This document shows positions 25,619-33,638 of a stretch of DNA of 64,000 nucleotides, piece by piece. The stretch's first letter is position 1, and each line of letters begins with the position of its first letter. A model generated the notes under the pieces. It saw only the letters and a program-made list of their open reading frames with translations. It ran no database searches and was not told where the DNA came from. The DNA comes from a virus: positions 1 to 64,000 of the IMG/VR virus record IMGVR_UViG_3300037141_000177, one strand, 5' to 3'. The position numbers and the translations under genes were made by a program.

Positions 25619-25799
25619 GGTTTTCGCTGTCTCTCGGCTCGAGCGTCACACCGCCGTCCCATTCAAGGGCGACGGGAGCGCGACAGAGGCCGCAATTTGT
25701 GGATTCACCGTCGTGCGAGTCGTCGACGAAATGCGTATGGCCGCGATGCCCACAGGCCGCGCAACAGTAGACATACAAAACGTTGGCAACGGGTTTCAT
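25611..25799 (-). CDS. Zinc-ribbon protein
   Basis: A 62-residue protein with CCAACGHRGH and CGLCRAP Cys pairs that can bind one zinc ion. Clear GAGAGAAG ribosome site. Role unknown. Confidence 0.55.
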   Translation of the reverse strand: MKPVANVLYVYCCAACGHRGHTHFVDDSHDGESTNCGLCRAPVALEWDGGVTLEPRDSENHE

Positions 25800-25819
25800 C
25801 TTCTCTCGCCTGCTATCGA

Positions 25820-26056
25820 TTATTTAGGTATTTCTTGTGGTTCTGGCCCATGCCCGAGCAACCGACAAACCACGGCTTCGGCGATCTCATTTGCACCGCC
25901 GCGGGATCGCAGCCAGACATTGAGACTCGCGCGCGTCAGCGTTGCGATGTCGTGGTTGCCGACCTTGCCCTCGTATTCTGCGCGGACGTAGTACCCCGTC
26001 TCAGGAAGGTCTAAGCGTGTCGGGTCAACCTCTATTTTGTGCAGCGGTTCGGTCAT
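25820..26056 (-). CDS. Hypothetical protein
   Basis: A 78-residue protein, start chosen at the ATG at 26056 (MTEPLHKIEVDPTRLDLPET), one base after the previous stop. No family recognised. Confidence 0.5.
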   Translation of the reverse strand: MTEPLHKIEVDPTRLDLPETGYYVRAEYEGKVGNHDIATLTRASLNVWLRSRGGANEIAEAVVCRLLGHGPEPQEIPK

Positions 26057-26057
26057 C

Positions 26058-26456
26058 TTAGTGCGCCAGTGGTTGCACAACGTTCACCGCCTGGCCGTGC
26101 ACCTGAAGTTCCTCGAGCCAGCATGTGCATGCCCTCAAACCGCCGACAAAGCCCAGCGCCTCTGCGACCATCCACACGGCATGTTCGTTTGGCACCCGGC
26201 CTTCCTTGCCGACGCTCATGCTCATATGTGCGCAGGTTCCCGCTGGGTGTCCCTTCTCGATGCTGTAGGTCACCATAAAATTGGTGGGTATGTGCACGGT
26301 CTGCGCTGTCATCTGGATCATGTGCGCGGCTTTGCCTGCCCGGTGCTTGATGGCTTCCATCAACACCTTCACATCCACGGGCCGTGCGCTCGCGCGCTCG
26401 CGGAGCTCGGTCAGCATCGCGATCTCGGCTGGGCCGATCATCAGTAGCGTGCTCAT
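26058..26456 (-). CDS. Hypothetical protein
   Basis: A 132-residue protein with a helical N-terminal part and a Cys-containing C-terminal part. The start at 26456 overlaps the previous stop by ATGA. No known domain. Confidence 0.5.
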   Translation of the reverse strand: MSTLLMIGPAEIAMLTELRERASARPVDVKVLMEAIKHRAGKAAHMIQMTAQTVHIPTNFMVTYSIEKGHPAGTCAHMSMSVGKEGRVPNEHAVWMVAEALGFVGGLRACTCWLEELQVHGQAVNVVQPLAH

Positions 26457-26710
26457 GGTGCGCCCGGTTTGATGGGGTTGCGTGCTATCCATGCCTGCGC
26501 GGCCATCTTCGCCGCCAAGCGGCGCGTGACGCCCTCCGGATCGGGCGATAAGCTGCCGCCGCAGCAGGCACACTGTCCGTTCAGATGATTCAAGCCCCCC
26601 ACGACCGCGCGCAGGCCACACTCCCAATGCAGCGGCGCATTCGAGATGGGGGCCAGCGGCTCTCCCGGCAGGATCGGTTCGTGACAGTGCTGGCAGGTCA
26701 CGGCGCTCAT
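26453..26710 (-). CDS. Zinc-binding protein
   Basis: An 85-residue protein with CQHCHEPI, HWECGL and CACCGGSL motifs, probably two zinc sites. ATGA-coupled on both sides. Confidence 0.55.
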   Translation of the reverse strand: MSAVTCQHCHEPILPGEPLAPISNAPLHWECGLRAVVGGLNHLNGQCACCGGSLSPDPEGVTRRLAAKMAAQAWIARNPIKPGAP

Positions 26711-26940
26711 GGCCAGACCCTCATGAACGCGGCGGTGCGCCGGTACGTCTTGGCCGACGTGTCGTATTTCAGGTTGTCGGGCGCGATCGCGATATAGGCG
26801 TTCAGGTCGAGACTCGCCTGTTGCGTGGACAGCCCGAAATAGCCGCTGATCACGTCTCGATTGATGGTGCCGTACTGCGCCATCAGAAAGTCGATGAAGT
26901 GCAGGCGAAAGGTCTGGCCGAAGAGGTTGTTTCTCGTCAT
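26707..26940 (-). CDS. Helix-turn-helix DNA-binding protein (WYL-type N-terminus)
   Basis: A 77-residue protein with a winged-helix pattern (INRDVISGYFGLSTQQASLD, then LNAYIAIAPDNLKYD and KTYRRT) like the N-terminal DNA-binding domain that precedes WYL domains in bacterial regulators. No WYL domain is attached. The start at 26940 overlaps the previous stop. It may regulate phage genes by itself. Confidence 0.65.
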   Translation of the reverse strand: MTRNNLFGQTFRLHFIDFLMAQYGTINRDVISGYFGLSTQQASLDLNAYIAIAPDNLKYDTSAKTYRRTAAFMRVWP

Positions 26941-27269
26941 GGCGCTTCGCCGCGGCGAATCCTGGCGTTGCACGCCTCTATTTCTACCACCAGTGCTTCG
27001 AGCCTGACGCGAACCCGATTCCACTCGCGCCAGTACCGACCCACCGTCCGGGTCAGAGAAGTCGCTGCCAAAAAACAACCGGCGAGGCAGATGCAGTCAA
27101 TTGCGAGAAGAAGCGTTTCGCCGCGGGCTGCGTTGAAGTGGGCGGCGAATAGATTCCACCCCACCATCACGTAACCACCGAACAAGGCGACCCACAGCTT
27201 CCAGTCCTTCAGCGTCGGCGGGAACCGCGGAAGCCGTTCAGGGACTGGAAATTGCGGCGGTGTGCTCAC
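26937..27269 (-). CDS. Two-helix membrane protein
   Basis: A 110-residue protein with two membrane segments (LWVALFGGYVMVGWNLFAA and LLLAIDCICLAGCFLAATSL) and a charged C-terminal helix. The GTG start at 27269 overlaps the previous stop as GTGA. Unknown role, perhaps exclusion or membrane anchoring. Confidence 0.55.
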   Translation of the reverse strand: MSTPPQFPVPERLPRFPPTLKDWKLWVALFGGYVMVGWNLFAAHFNAARGETLLLAIDCICLAGCFLAATSLTRTVGRYWREWNRVRVRLEALVVEIEACNARIRRGEAP

Positions 27270-27796
27270 GATGCCGGTTCGATCAGGACGGCGAGCTGTG
27301 ACGCGAGAATGGTGCACTCACTGCGAACGTAGTCGATATCGCGGTACGTCTCGGGGTTCCACAGCGAATCGGTTATATGCCCGCGCGCCGTCGGCACGAA
27401 CCCGATCTCGCGCATGGTCGCGTGCATGGCTGGCATTAGGTCGAACGCGTGGCCACAGTCGAAGCCGAACCAGTAGACGTCATCGGGCTCACCGGGTTCG
27501 GGAATGTGGCAGATGCCCTCGCCTGTCTCGGGGTTGAATCCCGGGTCGCACTTATCCGCGAAGGTTATCCCCCCGTGCACCGACACCGGAATTTCAGAGA
27601 AGTCGTGTATTCCGTAATGCGGGTGGCCGGAGCCAACGCCCACGTATCCGCACCAGCTTCCGGTTGTCTTGGCGCGATGGATCATGCACGGCAAGCCGGT
27701 AGCCGGGTCGGTCCACTGCACCTTGTCCGGCTCGCTGTTCCACGGGCCTTCGCCCCAAGTCGTTTTATCGAGAAACTTCCATTGCATCTCTTTCAT
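27266..27796 (-). CDS. Conserved phage protein, unknown
   Basis: A 176-residue protein with repeated Gly/His/Trp/Cys motifs (CGYVGVGSGHPHYG, VHGGITFADKC, WFGFDCGHAFDLMP). I recognise it as a widespread phage protein without known function; the conserved His and Cys residues may bind metal. Confidence 0.65.
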   Translation of the reverse strand: MKEMQWKFLDKTTWGEGPWNSEPDKVQWTDPATGLPCMIHRAKTTGSWCGYVGVGSGHPHYGIHDFSEIPVSVHGGITFADKCDPGFNPETGEGICHIPEPGEPDDVYWFGFDCGHAFDLMPAMHATMREIGFVPTARGHITDSLWNPETYRDIDYVRSECTILASQLAVLIEPAS

Positions 27797-27805
27797 GTCT
27801 TTACC

Positions 27806-27988
27806 TCACGAGTTTTTGACGTCTGCCGCCGCGGTGCCGATTAATGAACGTCGGTCTTCCGGGTGGGCATCGTGATAGATCTTGCACGCCCCGCAGAAGC
27901 GATGCCGCACGTCCTCGGTGTGATAGGAGGTGCGGTTGCACTGCGGACACGTAATGGTCCAGCCGTACTCGAATGTTTCGGGGGTCAT
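27806..27988 (-). CDS. Zinc-ribbon protein
   Basis: A 60-residue protein with CPQCNRTSYHT and FCGACKIYHD, a four-Cys zinc ribbon. The start at 27988 overlaps the preceding small gene (TGATG). Confidence 0.55.
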   Translation of the reverse strand: MTPETFEYGWTITCPQCNRTSYHTEDVRHRFCGACKIYHDAHPEDRRSLIGTAAADVKNS

Positions 27989-28110
27989 CAGAAGTTGACG
28001 TATTCGGTGGTCGGGTCGCCATTCACCCGCCGGCGTCCGGTATCCGGATGGGCTTCGCATACTTTCTGCGCCCTTTCAGTTTCGAGCCGCTCTCTGTCCA
28101 ATACGATCAA
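27988..28110 (-). CDS. Very small gene, TTG start
   Basis: A 40-residue reading frame (TTG start) with a strong AAGGAGACG ribosome site, ending in TGATG overlap with the next gene. Sequence starts MIVLDRERLETERAQKVCEA. Too short for a family call, but the ribosome site and coupling make it credible. Confidence 0.5.
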   Translation of the reverse strand: MIVLDRERLETERAQKVCEAHPDTGRRRVNGDPTTEYVNF

Positions 28111-28151
28111 ATTCGTCTCCTTTTCGGGCCTCGACGCATCAGTTCGCGTTT

Positions 28152-28165
28152 TGCGGTCTGCGCAA
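28152..28165 (-). promoter_or_regulatory. Candidate repressor operator in early cluster
   Basis: On the minus strand, TTGC-N6-CGCA (TTGCGCAGACCGCA) in the 100-bp space before the small TTG-start gene. It matches the pattern at other early promoters, but the -10 region downstream is poor. Confidence 0.3.
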
Positions 28166-28213
28166 TAGTCAGACAGAGTAACCCTATATTCGTACGGGCG
28201 GTTTAATAATGGT

Positions 28214-28276
28214 TTAAGCGGTGCCCTGCTCCACTATCTTTTCGCAGCGTTTCATCGCCTCGACTTCGGGCGTCAT
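28214..28276 (-). CDS. Possible 20-residue gene
   Basis: ATG overlapping the stop of the gene before it (ATGA), 20 codons. Only the coupling supports it. Confidence 0.25.
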   Translation of the reverse strand: MTPEVEAMKRCEKIVEQGTA

Positions 28277-28512
28277 TTCACTTGGCCTTTCAGGAGGAAT
28301 GGTTGGAGGAGCGCGCACGCCTGCGCGTAGAGCTCGGCTTCCCCTTCCGAGGTAAGCCAGACCAGATCGTTGCCGATCTCGTGCACGCTCAATTCGACGC
28401 CGTCCTGGTCGAAGCCTCGGGCGCGGCCGAGCGTCGCCATTGTCGCCACGAGCTGGGCGCGACCTTGAACCACTGTGTAGCTTCCGTCCTCGCTTCTGTG
28501 CACGACAATCAT
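28273..28512 (-). CDS. Hypothetical protein
   Basis: A 79-residue protein, start chosen at 28512 because a GGGAGAAAG ribosome site precedes it. Small alpha/beta protein with no known motif. Confidence 0.5.
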   Translation of the reverse strand: MIVVHRSEDGSYTVVQGRAQLVATMATLGRARGFDQDGVELSVHEIGNDLVWLTSEGEAELYAQACALLQPFLLKGQVK

Positions 28513-28528
28513 GGCTTTCTCCCTGCTT

Positions 28529-28876
28529 TCACGCCACCCGTCGACGACGAGCAGCTGGTTTCCGGATCCGCTCCGGAGTGATGACGTCAATAATCGCGTT
28601 CGCCTGTGCCATGAGGGCATCGTGGGACTGCAGCCCGACCGCAATGGCGAAGCGGACCGCGACAGAGGGGCGCCCTGCCTTCAGCCCGTAGATTGCTGCC
28701 CCAACGCACATGCTTTCGTTCCCGCGCCTCTCTAGCGTCTTGTGGCACTGAAACGTGGACCGGTCGTCGGCTTCCTGATCGGCGACGATCTCGGCCACCC
28801 GCCCTTCCCTCAGATAAATCGCGCCAAACTTCAGAAACGGGCAGTTGGCGCACGGTCGTTTCATGTTCGCGTTCAT
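28529..28876 (-). CDS. DUF6283-like Cys-motif protein
   Basis: A 115-residue protein with CANCPF, FQCHKT and MCVGAA, the Cys/His pattern of a small phage zinc-binding family (DUF6283 from memory). Function unknown. Overlaps the next gene by ATGA. Confidence 0.6.
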   Translation of the reverse strand: MNANMKRPCANCPFLKFGAIYLREGRVAEIVADQEADDRSTFQCHKTLERRGNESMCVGAAIYGLKAGRPSVAVRFAIAVGLQSHDALMAQANAIIDVITPERIRKPAARRRRVA

Positions 28877-29106
28877 GTCGGCCGCGCCACCACCGCTTTT
28901 ACCCTGACCTCGACAAAGGTTTCGAACCCGATCGAGATTTCACAATGGTTACAGTAAATGCTCTTGTTTTTCAGGCCCTCCGCAATGGCCCCCGGCATGT
29001 TTTTAAGCCCGTAGGTTTTAAGCGTGCACTCGCCGTCTTTGGTCTGAAATGACGTTTCCTCGCCGCACGCCGGACATTCGAATTTCACGGTATCGAACAT
29101 ACCCAT
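28873..29106 (-). CDS. Zinc-ribbon protein
   Basis: A 77-residue protein with CPACGEE and CNHCEIS zinc ribbon pairs, GGAGG ribosome site. It follows rep downstream in the leftward operon. Confidence 0.6.
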   Translation of the reverse strand: MGMFDTVKFECPACGEETSFQTKDGECTLKTYGLKNMPGAIAEGLKNKSIYCNHCEISIGFETFVEVRVKAVVARPT

Positions 29107-29139
29107 GTCAACCTCCGTTAAAAGTAGACGGTTCGTCCT

Positions 29140-30462
29140 TCATGCTTTCTCCTGCTTCAACGAAAACGCGAGCAAGTCCTCTGCGGTCGGCTCGCCCCAC
29201 AGTTTTGCGGCGAGCCACTCGGCGAACGCCGTTTTCGCCAGTTTCGATTTGACGACTCGGTTTGTAATCCCGTCGCGGACTTGTTTCGGCAGGTCCATCG
29301 CAAGCCACTCGTCTTTCAGGGCCGTCGCTTCGTCAGCCCCGACTTCTTTCCAGTAGCCGCTGGCTTCGGTTATTTGATGGGCCTTGTATGCCGCCTTCAG
29401 GCTGGTCATCTCCGCCTCGGGGTCTGCTAGGTCGAGCGCTGCTTGCTGTGCCGCCTTAACCGCGATTTTCGGCTCTTTGTACTTGCTTCGAAGCATGACC
29501 TTGAAATAGGCCGCTTGGCTCACCAACGGTTTCCCCGACGTACTCACGGCCTTCGCGTCGGTGGCCTTCAGTGCTGCACGAATGACTTTCCTCTCGTGCT
29601 TTTGGTATATCGCACGCGCTTCGTCTTGCGGGATGTCCATCGCGACCATTCGTCGAATCAATTCAACGTCCAAGGGCGAATTGATCTCGCCGAATCCGCT
29701 ATTTTCGCTGACGGGCTTGGGCACGATTTTGAACTGGATATCGCTCACCCGAATCCCGTTTTTGTGCTCCACCAACTCGACCGTAAACGTTGCCCTGTCC
29801 TGACTGTTTATCTCAGAAATACTGGCCTTCAGAATGTCGCGTTTGAAGTATTTGTACTCGCTGTATGTGTTCTTCGCGTCGCCGGTCAGAACGGGCACCC
29901 ACCACGTCCAGTCCGCTCGGTTCGTGACCCCTGTTCCGTCTTTCTGATTTCGACTGTTCGTTTCGTAGCGCGAGCAAATCTCAAAAAGGGAAACCGACGC
30001 GCCCGAGGTGAGCGACGTATGGATTTGCAGAGACAGGTGCGTGAAGGCTTTGTAATCGAACAAGCGGGATTGAATTTTTTCCGGAAACATCCACTCGAGC
30101 GTTTTTGCCTTGCCACGCGGCCCGTCGTTTAGCTCGGCTTGCGCCAGCATTGCGGTAACGCCCCACCCCGCCACTTTCCCCGGTGTGTTCCAGATAACTG
30201 CGATGCCTGCGGTCATCAATTCAAGGTGGTGCTTGATCACGTGTGTCGCGCCGCTGCTGAATTCGATGTACTCCATCACTTCGGATAAGGGACGGCTGTA
30301 CTTGGCTTGTGGGCCGTCCTGTTGAGCGAAATAAACCAGCACGTTGAAGAGGCGCCGCACCACAAGCGTGACTCGACCGCGCTGCGGGTGAATGGCGATT
30401 GTCTCGTTCATGCGCCGGACGAAATCTTCGTCGTTCGGTGTCGAAATGTCTGTGTTTTGCAT
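29140..30462 (-). CDS. Plasmid-type replication initiator (Rep/RepA)
   Basis: A protein of about 440 residues with two winged-helix-like regions. The N-terminal block VTLVVRRLFNVLVYFAQ resembles the iteron-binding initiators of plasmid Rep families; the C-terminal third is helical. The start is uncertain: ATGs at 30462 and 30474, or a TTG at 30501 preceded by AGGTG. Five iterons lie just upstream (30528-30647), the usual place for an initiator that binds iterons and its own promoter. It is expected to replicate the prophage as a plasmid. Confidence 0.8.
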   Translation of the reverse strand: MQNTDISTPNDEDFVRRMNETIAIHPQRGRVTLVVRRLFNVLVYFAQQDGPQAKYSRPLSEVMEYIEFSSGATHVIKHHLELMTAGIAVIWNTPGKVAGWGVTAMLAQAELNDGPRGKAKTLEWMFPEKIQSRLFDYKAFTHLSLQIHTSLTSGASVSLFEICSRYETNSRNQKDGTGVTNRADWTWWVPVLTGDAKNTYSEYKYFKRDILKASISEINSQDRATFTVELVEHKNGIRVSDIQFKIVPKPVSENSGFGEINSPLDVELIRRMVAMDIPQDEARAIYQKHERKVIRAALKATDAKAVSTSGKPLVSQAAYFKVMLRSKYKEPKIAVKAAQQAALDLADPEAEMTSLKAAYKAHQITEASGYWKEVGADEATALKDEWLAMDLPKQVRDGITNRVVKSKLAKTAFAEWLAAKLWGEPTAEDLLAFSLKQEKA

Positions 30463-30527
30463 GGGCCACAACATATCCGAGCCGGTGAGACAGATCAACA
30501 ATTAATTTTCACCTGTTTTTTCGGCAA

Positions 30528-30647
30528 AGTTCCCTATATCCACTCACCTAGTTCCCTAAATACGCTCACCTGTTGGTTCAAAGTTCCCTAAATTCACTCA
30601 CCTAGTTCCCTAAATTCACTCACCTAGTTCCCTAAATACGCTCACCT
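30528..30647. repeat. oriV iterons (5 x 22 bp)
   Basis: Five 22-bp direct repeats, each beginning AGTTCCCTA and ending CTCACCT, at 30528-30549, 30550-30571, 30582-30603, 30604-30625 and 30626-30647. The first two and last three are adjacent; a 10-bp spacer separates the groups. They sit directly upstream of rep, the layout of a plasmid iteron origin that also sets copy number. Confidence 0.9.
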
Positions 30648-30911
30648 GTTGGTGCCTCAAACCCTTGCTGGGCGGGCTTCTCCGTTTTCTCAAGGTTTAC
30701 AAGGGTTTACAAGGGTTAAAAGCTTCAAGAATTCTCAATGTCGAGGCTCGTAAAAAAAGCTTCGAACCCAAATCCGCCGGCAATCCGTGGCCTCCGGTGC
30801 GGCGGCGCTGCGGCGGGGGAAAGAGGTGAGCGAATTCGTGATCGAAAGCGCCCGTTCGGACGGCCACCAGCACGGTGGCGTCGGTTTTTCGGATGAGGGT
30901 GGGTTTGGACG
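30648..30911. other. Rest of oriV region
   Basis: Between iterons and the partition gene. Three copies of GGTTTAC(A)AG lie at about 30694-30718 in a stretch that is less GC-rich and could be an unwinding element. No gene is supported on either strand here, and no clear DnaA box was seen. Confidence 0.45.
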
Positions 30912-31262
30912 TCAGCGCGCGATTCCGTACTTCTTTTTGAGGCGTGCCAACTCGGTCCTCGCTCCGTCGACCAGCACTTCCGTCATCGGAATGTCGGTTT
31001 GCTTCGTGAAATCCCGGAGTTCGTCGTAAAAATCAAGAGGCACGCGGAGGTTCATGGTCGCCTTCGGTTGGCGGCGTCGCGGCAATACAGCCCCTTGGTG
31101 CGGTTTTGCGGTATCCGCCTGTTCGGATGGGTCCACCACCCGGAACGAAGGCGCTGGCGGCATCTCTGAGGCCGCTGGTGCCGTTTCGGGTGCGGATAGG
31201 TTCTCGCTGGCGTCCTCGATTGAGGGGGGATCGCCGAGTCCTTTGGTTTTGAAAGTGACCAT
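30912..31262 (-). CDS. Partition protein, ParG-like (ribbon-helix-helix)
   Basis: A 116-residue protein. Its N-terminal 70 residues are Pro/Ala-rich and disordered, and the C-terminus (ATMNLRVPLDFYDELRDF, DIPMTEVLVDGARTELARL) is a ribbon-helix-helix DNA-binding fold. It directly follows parA in the same operon, so it is the expected centromere-binding partner. GGAG ribosome site. The mobile N-terminus matches ParG-type proteins that stimulate the ATPase. Confidence 0.75.
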   Translation of the reverse strand: MVTFKTKGLGDPPSIEDASENLSAPETAPAASEMPPAPSFRVVDPSEQADTAKPHQGAVLPRRRQPKATMNLRVPLDFYDELRDFTKQTDIPMTEVLVDGARTELARLKKKYGIAR

Positions 31263-31267
31263 TTTTG

Positions 31268-31891
31268 TTACTCCGCTGCGTTGACTAAGGCTTGGATCAG
31301 GGCGTCTGCTCGTGAATTCAGCGCCTTGTACCGGGTTTCTGTGACCGCATACCCCTCGTTTTGCGCCGTTCGGTAGCTCGGGCGCTCGACCATGCAGCCG
31401 TCCAGCACGGCGTATCCGGCTTTGGCGATATAGGCGCGGGCTTGGGCCTCCTCCGCGTCGGTGCCTATGCGGCTCAGGGCAAAAGCGAGTTTCTCGATAG
31501 GCACGCCCGCCTTCACCAGCGCGTGAAACTCCCGGACCGCTGGGCGCAGATCGTCAAGGGACGCTCCGCTCGGCTGGACGACGAGGTTCGCCGCCATCGC
31601 GATCGCGAGCGTCGCCGCGCTCGTGCGCGCTGGCGCATCGATCACGAGGATGTCGTACTGCCCAGCAATCGCGAGCGCCTGTGCTGCCGTTTTGAACGAT
31701 TCGGCGGAGATGGCCGGTTGGATGCCGGCGTCGTTCCTGGTGATCTGCCAGAACACGCTTGTCGATTGCTGGGTGTCCAGGTCGGCGAGTTTTACGCGTA
31801 GGCCGGCTGCTGCACCTTCCCTTGCTAATGCCCTGGCGAGTGTGCTTTTGCCTACCCCGCCCTTCTGTGAGACGAACGCGACAATGGTCAC
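31268..31891 (-). CDS. parA: Partition ATPase ParA (short, type Ib)
   Basis: A 207-residue Walker-type ATPase with a deviant Walker A QKGGVGKST at residues 9-17, and DLDTQQSTS and DAPAR motifs further on. The lack of an N-terminal HTH and the length place it in the short ParA/ParF group. GTG start with a GAGGA ribosome site. With ParG it should keep the plasmid prophage in dividing cells. Candidate operator and promoter lie at 31936-31952. Confidence 0.9.
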   Translation of the reverse strand: MTIVAFVSQKGGVGKSTLARALAREGAAAGLRVKLADLDTQQSTSVFWQITRNDAGIQPAISAESFKTAAQALAIAGQYDILVIDAPARTSAATLAIAMAANLVVQPSGASLDDLRPAVREFHALVKAGVPIEKLAFALSRIGTDAEEAQARAYIAKAGYAVLDGCMVERPSYRTAQNEGYAVTETRYKALNSRADALIQALVNAAE

Positions 31892-32349
31892 TTTTGTAAA
31901 TCCTCATGTATTGCAGTGTGGCAACGTTAGTGTATTTGTGCGTTTGCTGCAATGTTTCTGTATGGCCGTGCGTATATACAGTTGTAAAGACGTGCGTACG
32001 TACGGCGTTACGTGCAGATAGCTGTGTGTATGGCCGGGTTGTCGTCTCCGGGCAACCACCTAGAGTCCAAGGTGGTCGAACGCGCCGGTTTATTGATGTG
32101 CTGCCGGAGTGGTGTCTGTAAGCGCACCCGTCCGCGCATCTGCACGTCAGTGCGTACGCATGTAAAGACGTACGTGTATACGTCTGTAAAGACACGTGGA
32201 TATGTGCGTGGAAGCGGTGAAACAAAGCAGGATGTAAGGAAGTAATGCTGTGCGCATGGGTGTAATGGCAGAAGCACTGACTTCTTTATACAAAGCCGTC
32301 TATACGTGCATCAATGCGTGCGCACTGAAGGGTGTATTGGTGGACCCGT
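31892..32349. other. Partition leader with repeats (candidate parS)
   Basis: A 458-bp stretch without a supported gene. It holds direct repeats of TGTAAAGAC (31983, 32161, 32185; the last two 24 bp apart) each followed by CGTACGTA- or ACGTGG-type sequence, and several GTGCGTAC/CGTACG palindromes. Such repeats upstream of a parA operon are typical of centromere sites. Inference from position and repeat structure. Confidence 0.5.
31936..31952 (-). promoter_or_regulatory. Candidate operator and promoter of parA
   Basis: On the minus strand TTGCAGCAAACGCACAA fits TTGC-N6-CGCA. TTGCAG is followed after 17 bp by TAACGT, a plausible -35/-10 pair about 40 bases before the parA start. The site may bind the phage repressor or ParG itself. 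Confidence 0.4.
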
Positions 32350-32850
32350 TCAAATTTCCTCGTACCCGACTTGAAACAAGGGGATACCGAGTTGCGCCTG
32401 CACGAGGTGGAGCAACTCGACCTCGCTCTTGCCGTGGAGTGCGGCGAACTGCGGACGACCCATGTCGTGTACGCCGACGCCGCTGTCCTGATGGTGCCGT
32501 GGGCACAGTGGCATGGTGTTGGTGTGCGCGGCCTTCATCTTTCCCTGTCCGGTGCGCAGGTGATGCACGATCGCTGGTGTGTCGGCGATCCCGTAGCAGG
32601 CCAAGCAGCAAATACACCCAAGCCCACGGACGCGCTCCATGTAGCGCAGGTCAGCCGCGCTCACGTACGGGCGGCTGCTTTTCAGCGTCGAATACGCTTT
32701 CCCCGATCCTTTCTCTAACGCCCTGGCGATGACCTTCTTCGACTGCTTGGCGAGCGGGGTGGAGCGCGACAGACCCTTCGCGTCCGGCTTGGTTTTGAAG
32801 CCGCTGCGCTTCATGGGTGCGCTGCGCGTGAGGCGGTTACCGAAGCTCAT
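32350..32850 (-). CDS. Ref-like HNH nuclease
   Basis: A 166-residue protein like the RecA-dependent nuclease Ref of phage P1. A basic N-terminal tail (about 60 residues) is followed by CICCLACYG, VHHLRTGQGK, PLCPRHHQ and VHDMGRPQFAALHGK, the zinc/HNH core of that family. In P1, Ref makes targeted breaks together with RecA. The similarity is from recognition; the partner here is inferred. Confidence 0.65.
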   Translation of the reverse strand: MSFGNRLTRSAPMKRSGFKTKPDAKGLSRSTPLAKQSKKVIARALEKGSGKAYSTLKSSRPYVSAADLRYMERVRGLGCICCLACYGIADTPAIVHHLRTGQGKMKAAHTNTMPLCPRHHQDSGVGVHDMGRPQFAALHGKSEVELLHLVQAQLGIPLFQVGYEEI

Positions 32851-33080
32851 GGCGCCGCCCGCATGGTGCGCACAACTTGGCTGTTGAAAATCCGGCGCAG
32901 GGTGAAGCTGCGCACCAGTGATATGGCGGTATAAATCACGCCCAGCCCGAGGTTCTGTTCGCCACTTAAGTGCCAGCCGAACAGTGGAAATAGCAGCGCG
33001 TTTGCGGCGAAGTTGATGGCAAAGCCGACCGCCACGTTCACAACCGCCTCGAGCGCGGATCCTTTTTTTGATTGGGTCAT
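32847..33080 (-). CDS. Small membrane protein (DUF7220-like)
   Basis: A 77-residue protein with two membrane segments (AVVNVAVGFAINFAANALLF and LGVIYTAISLVRSF). Phage early genes often encode this type; role unknown. Overlaps the Ref-like gene by ATGA. Confidence 0.6.
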   Translation of the reverse strand: MTQSKKGSALEAVVNVAVGFAINFAANALLFPLFGWHLSGEQNLGLGVIYTAISLVRSFTLRRIFNSQVVRTMRAAP

Positions 33081-33090
33081 TTTTGTTATC

Positions 33091-33582
33091 TCAGAAAGGG
33101 ATCTGGTCGTCTTGAAGCTCGTCAGCCGGTGGTGACCGGCTACCGGCTGTATTTGTCGTGCGCCCCGCAGCGCGGTTATTGCGGCCCTGTCCGTAGCCGT
33201 CGGTGCGCTGGTCCCGGTCCTCCTCCTCCATGCCTCTGCCGGTGCCGCTGATGCGCCCGCCGAGCATCTGAAGGTTCAACACCCTGACCTCGGTCTGGTA
33301 GTGCGTGACCCCGGCCTTCTCCCACGTCTTGGTGCGCAGAGCTCCTTCGATGTAGATCGACGCGCCTTTCTTGAGGTACTCGTTCGCGATCTCGGCGAGG
33401 CGCCCGAATAGGACCAGCCTGTGCCACTCCGTGAGTTCTTTTTGCTCGCCGCTGACCTTGTCTTTGAATTTGTCGGTGGTCGCGAGCCGGATGTTGCAGA
33501 CCGGATCGCCAGAGGGCGCGTACCGCATTTCCGGATCCGCGCCGAGGTTTCCGACCAGAATCACCTTGTTAACTGAAGCCAC
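33091..33582 (-). CDS. ssb: Single-stranded DNA-binding protein
   Basis: A 163-residue SSB. The OB fold has [14 protein letters not shown] and RLATTDK, then [25 protein letters not shown]. The C-terminus ends DDQIPF, the acidic tip that binds partner proteins. The GTG at 33582 with AGGAC upstream is preferred to a longer frame. It lies between the recombination genes and the par locus. Confidence 0.9.
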   Translation of the reverse strand: MASVNKVILVGNLGADPEMRYAPSGDPVCNIRLATTDKFKDKVSGEQKELTEWHRLVLFGRLAEIANEYLKKGASIYIEGALRTKTWEKAGVTHYQTEVRVLNLQMLGGRISGTGRGMEEEDRDQRTDGYGQGRNNRAAGRTTNTAGSRSPPADELQDDQIPF

Positions 33583-33638
33583 GTTCTGTCCTTTGTTTGT
33601 CGAAAAACCCGGCGGCGCAGTGCCGGTCGGGTTCTGTT

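Noticed and set aside
30528-30647. Possible CRISPR array
   Set aside because: Repeats are adjacent without unique spacers and lie ahead of a rep gene; they are iterons.
31554-32225. Minus-strand open frame through the parA leader
   Set aside because: Low-complexity His/Thr/Arg product and overlap with parA; the region looks like repeats, not a gene.
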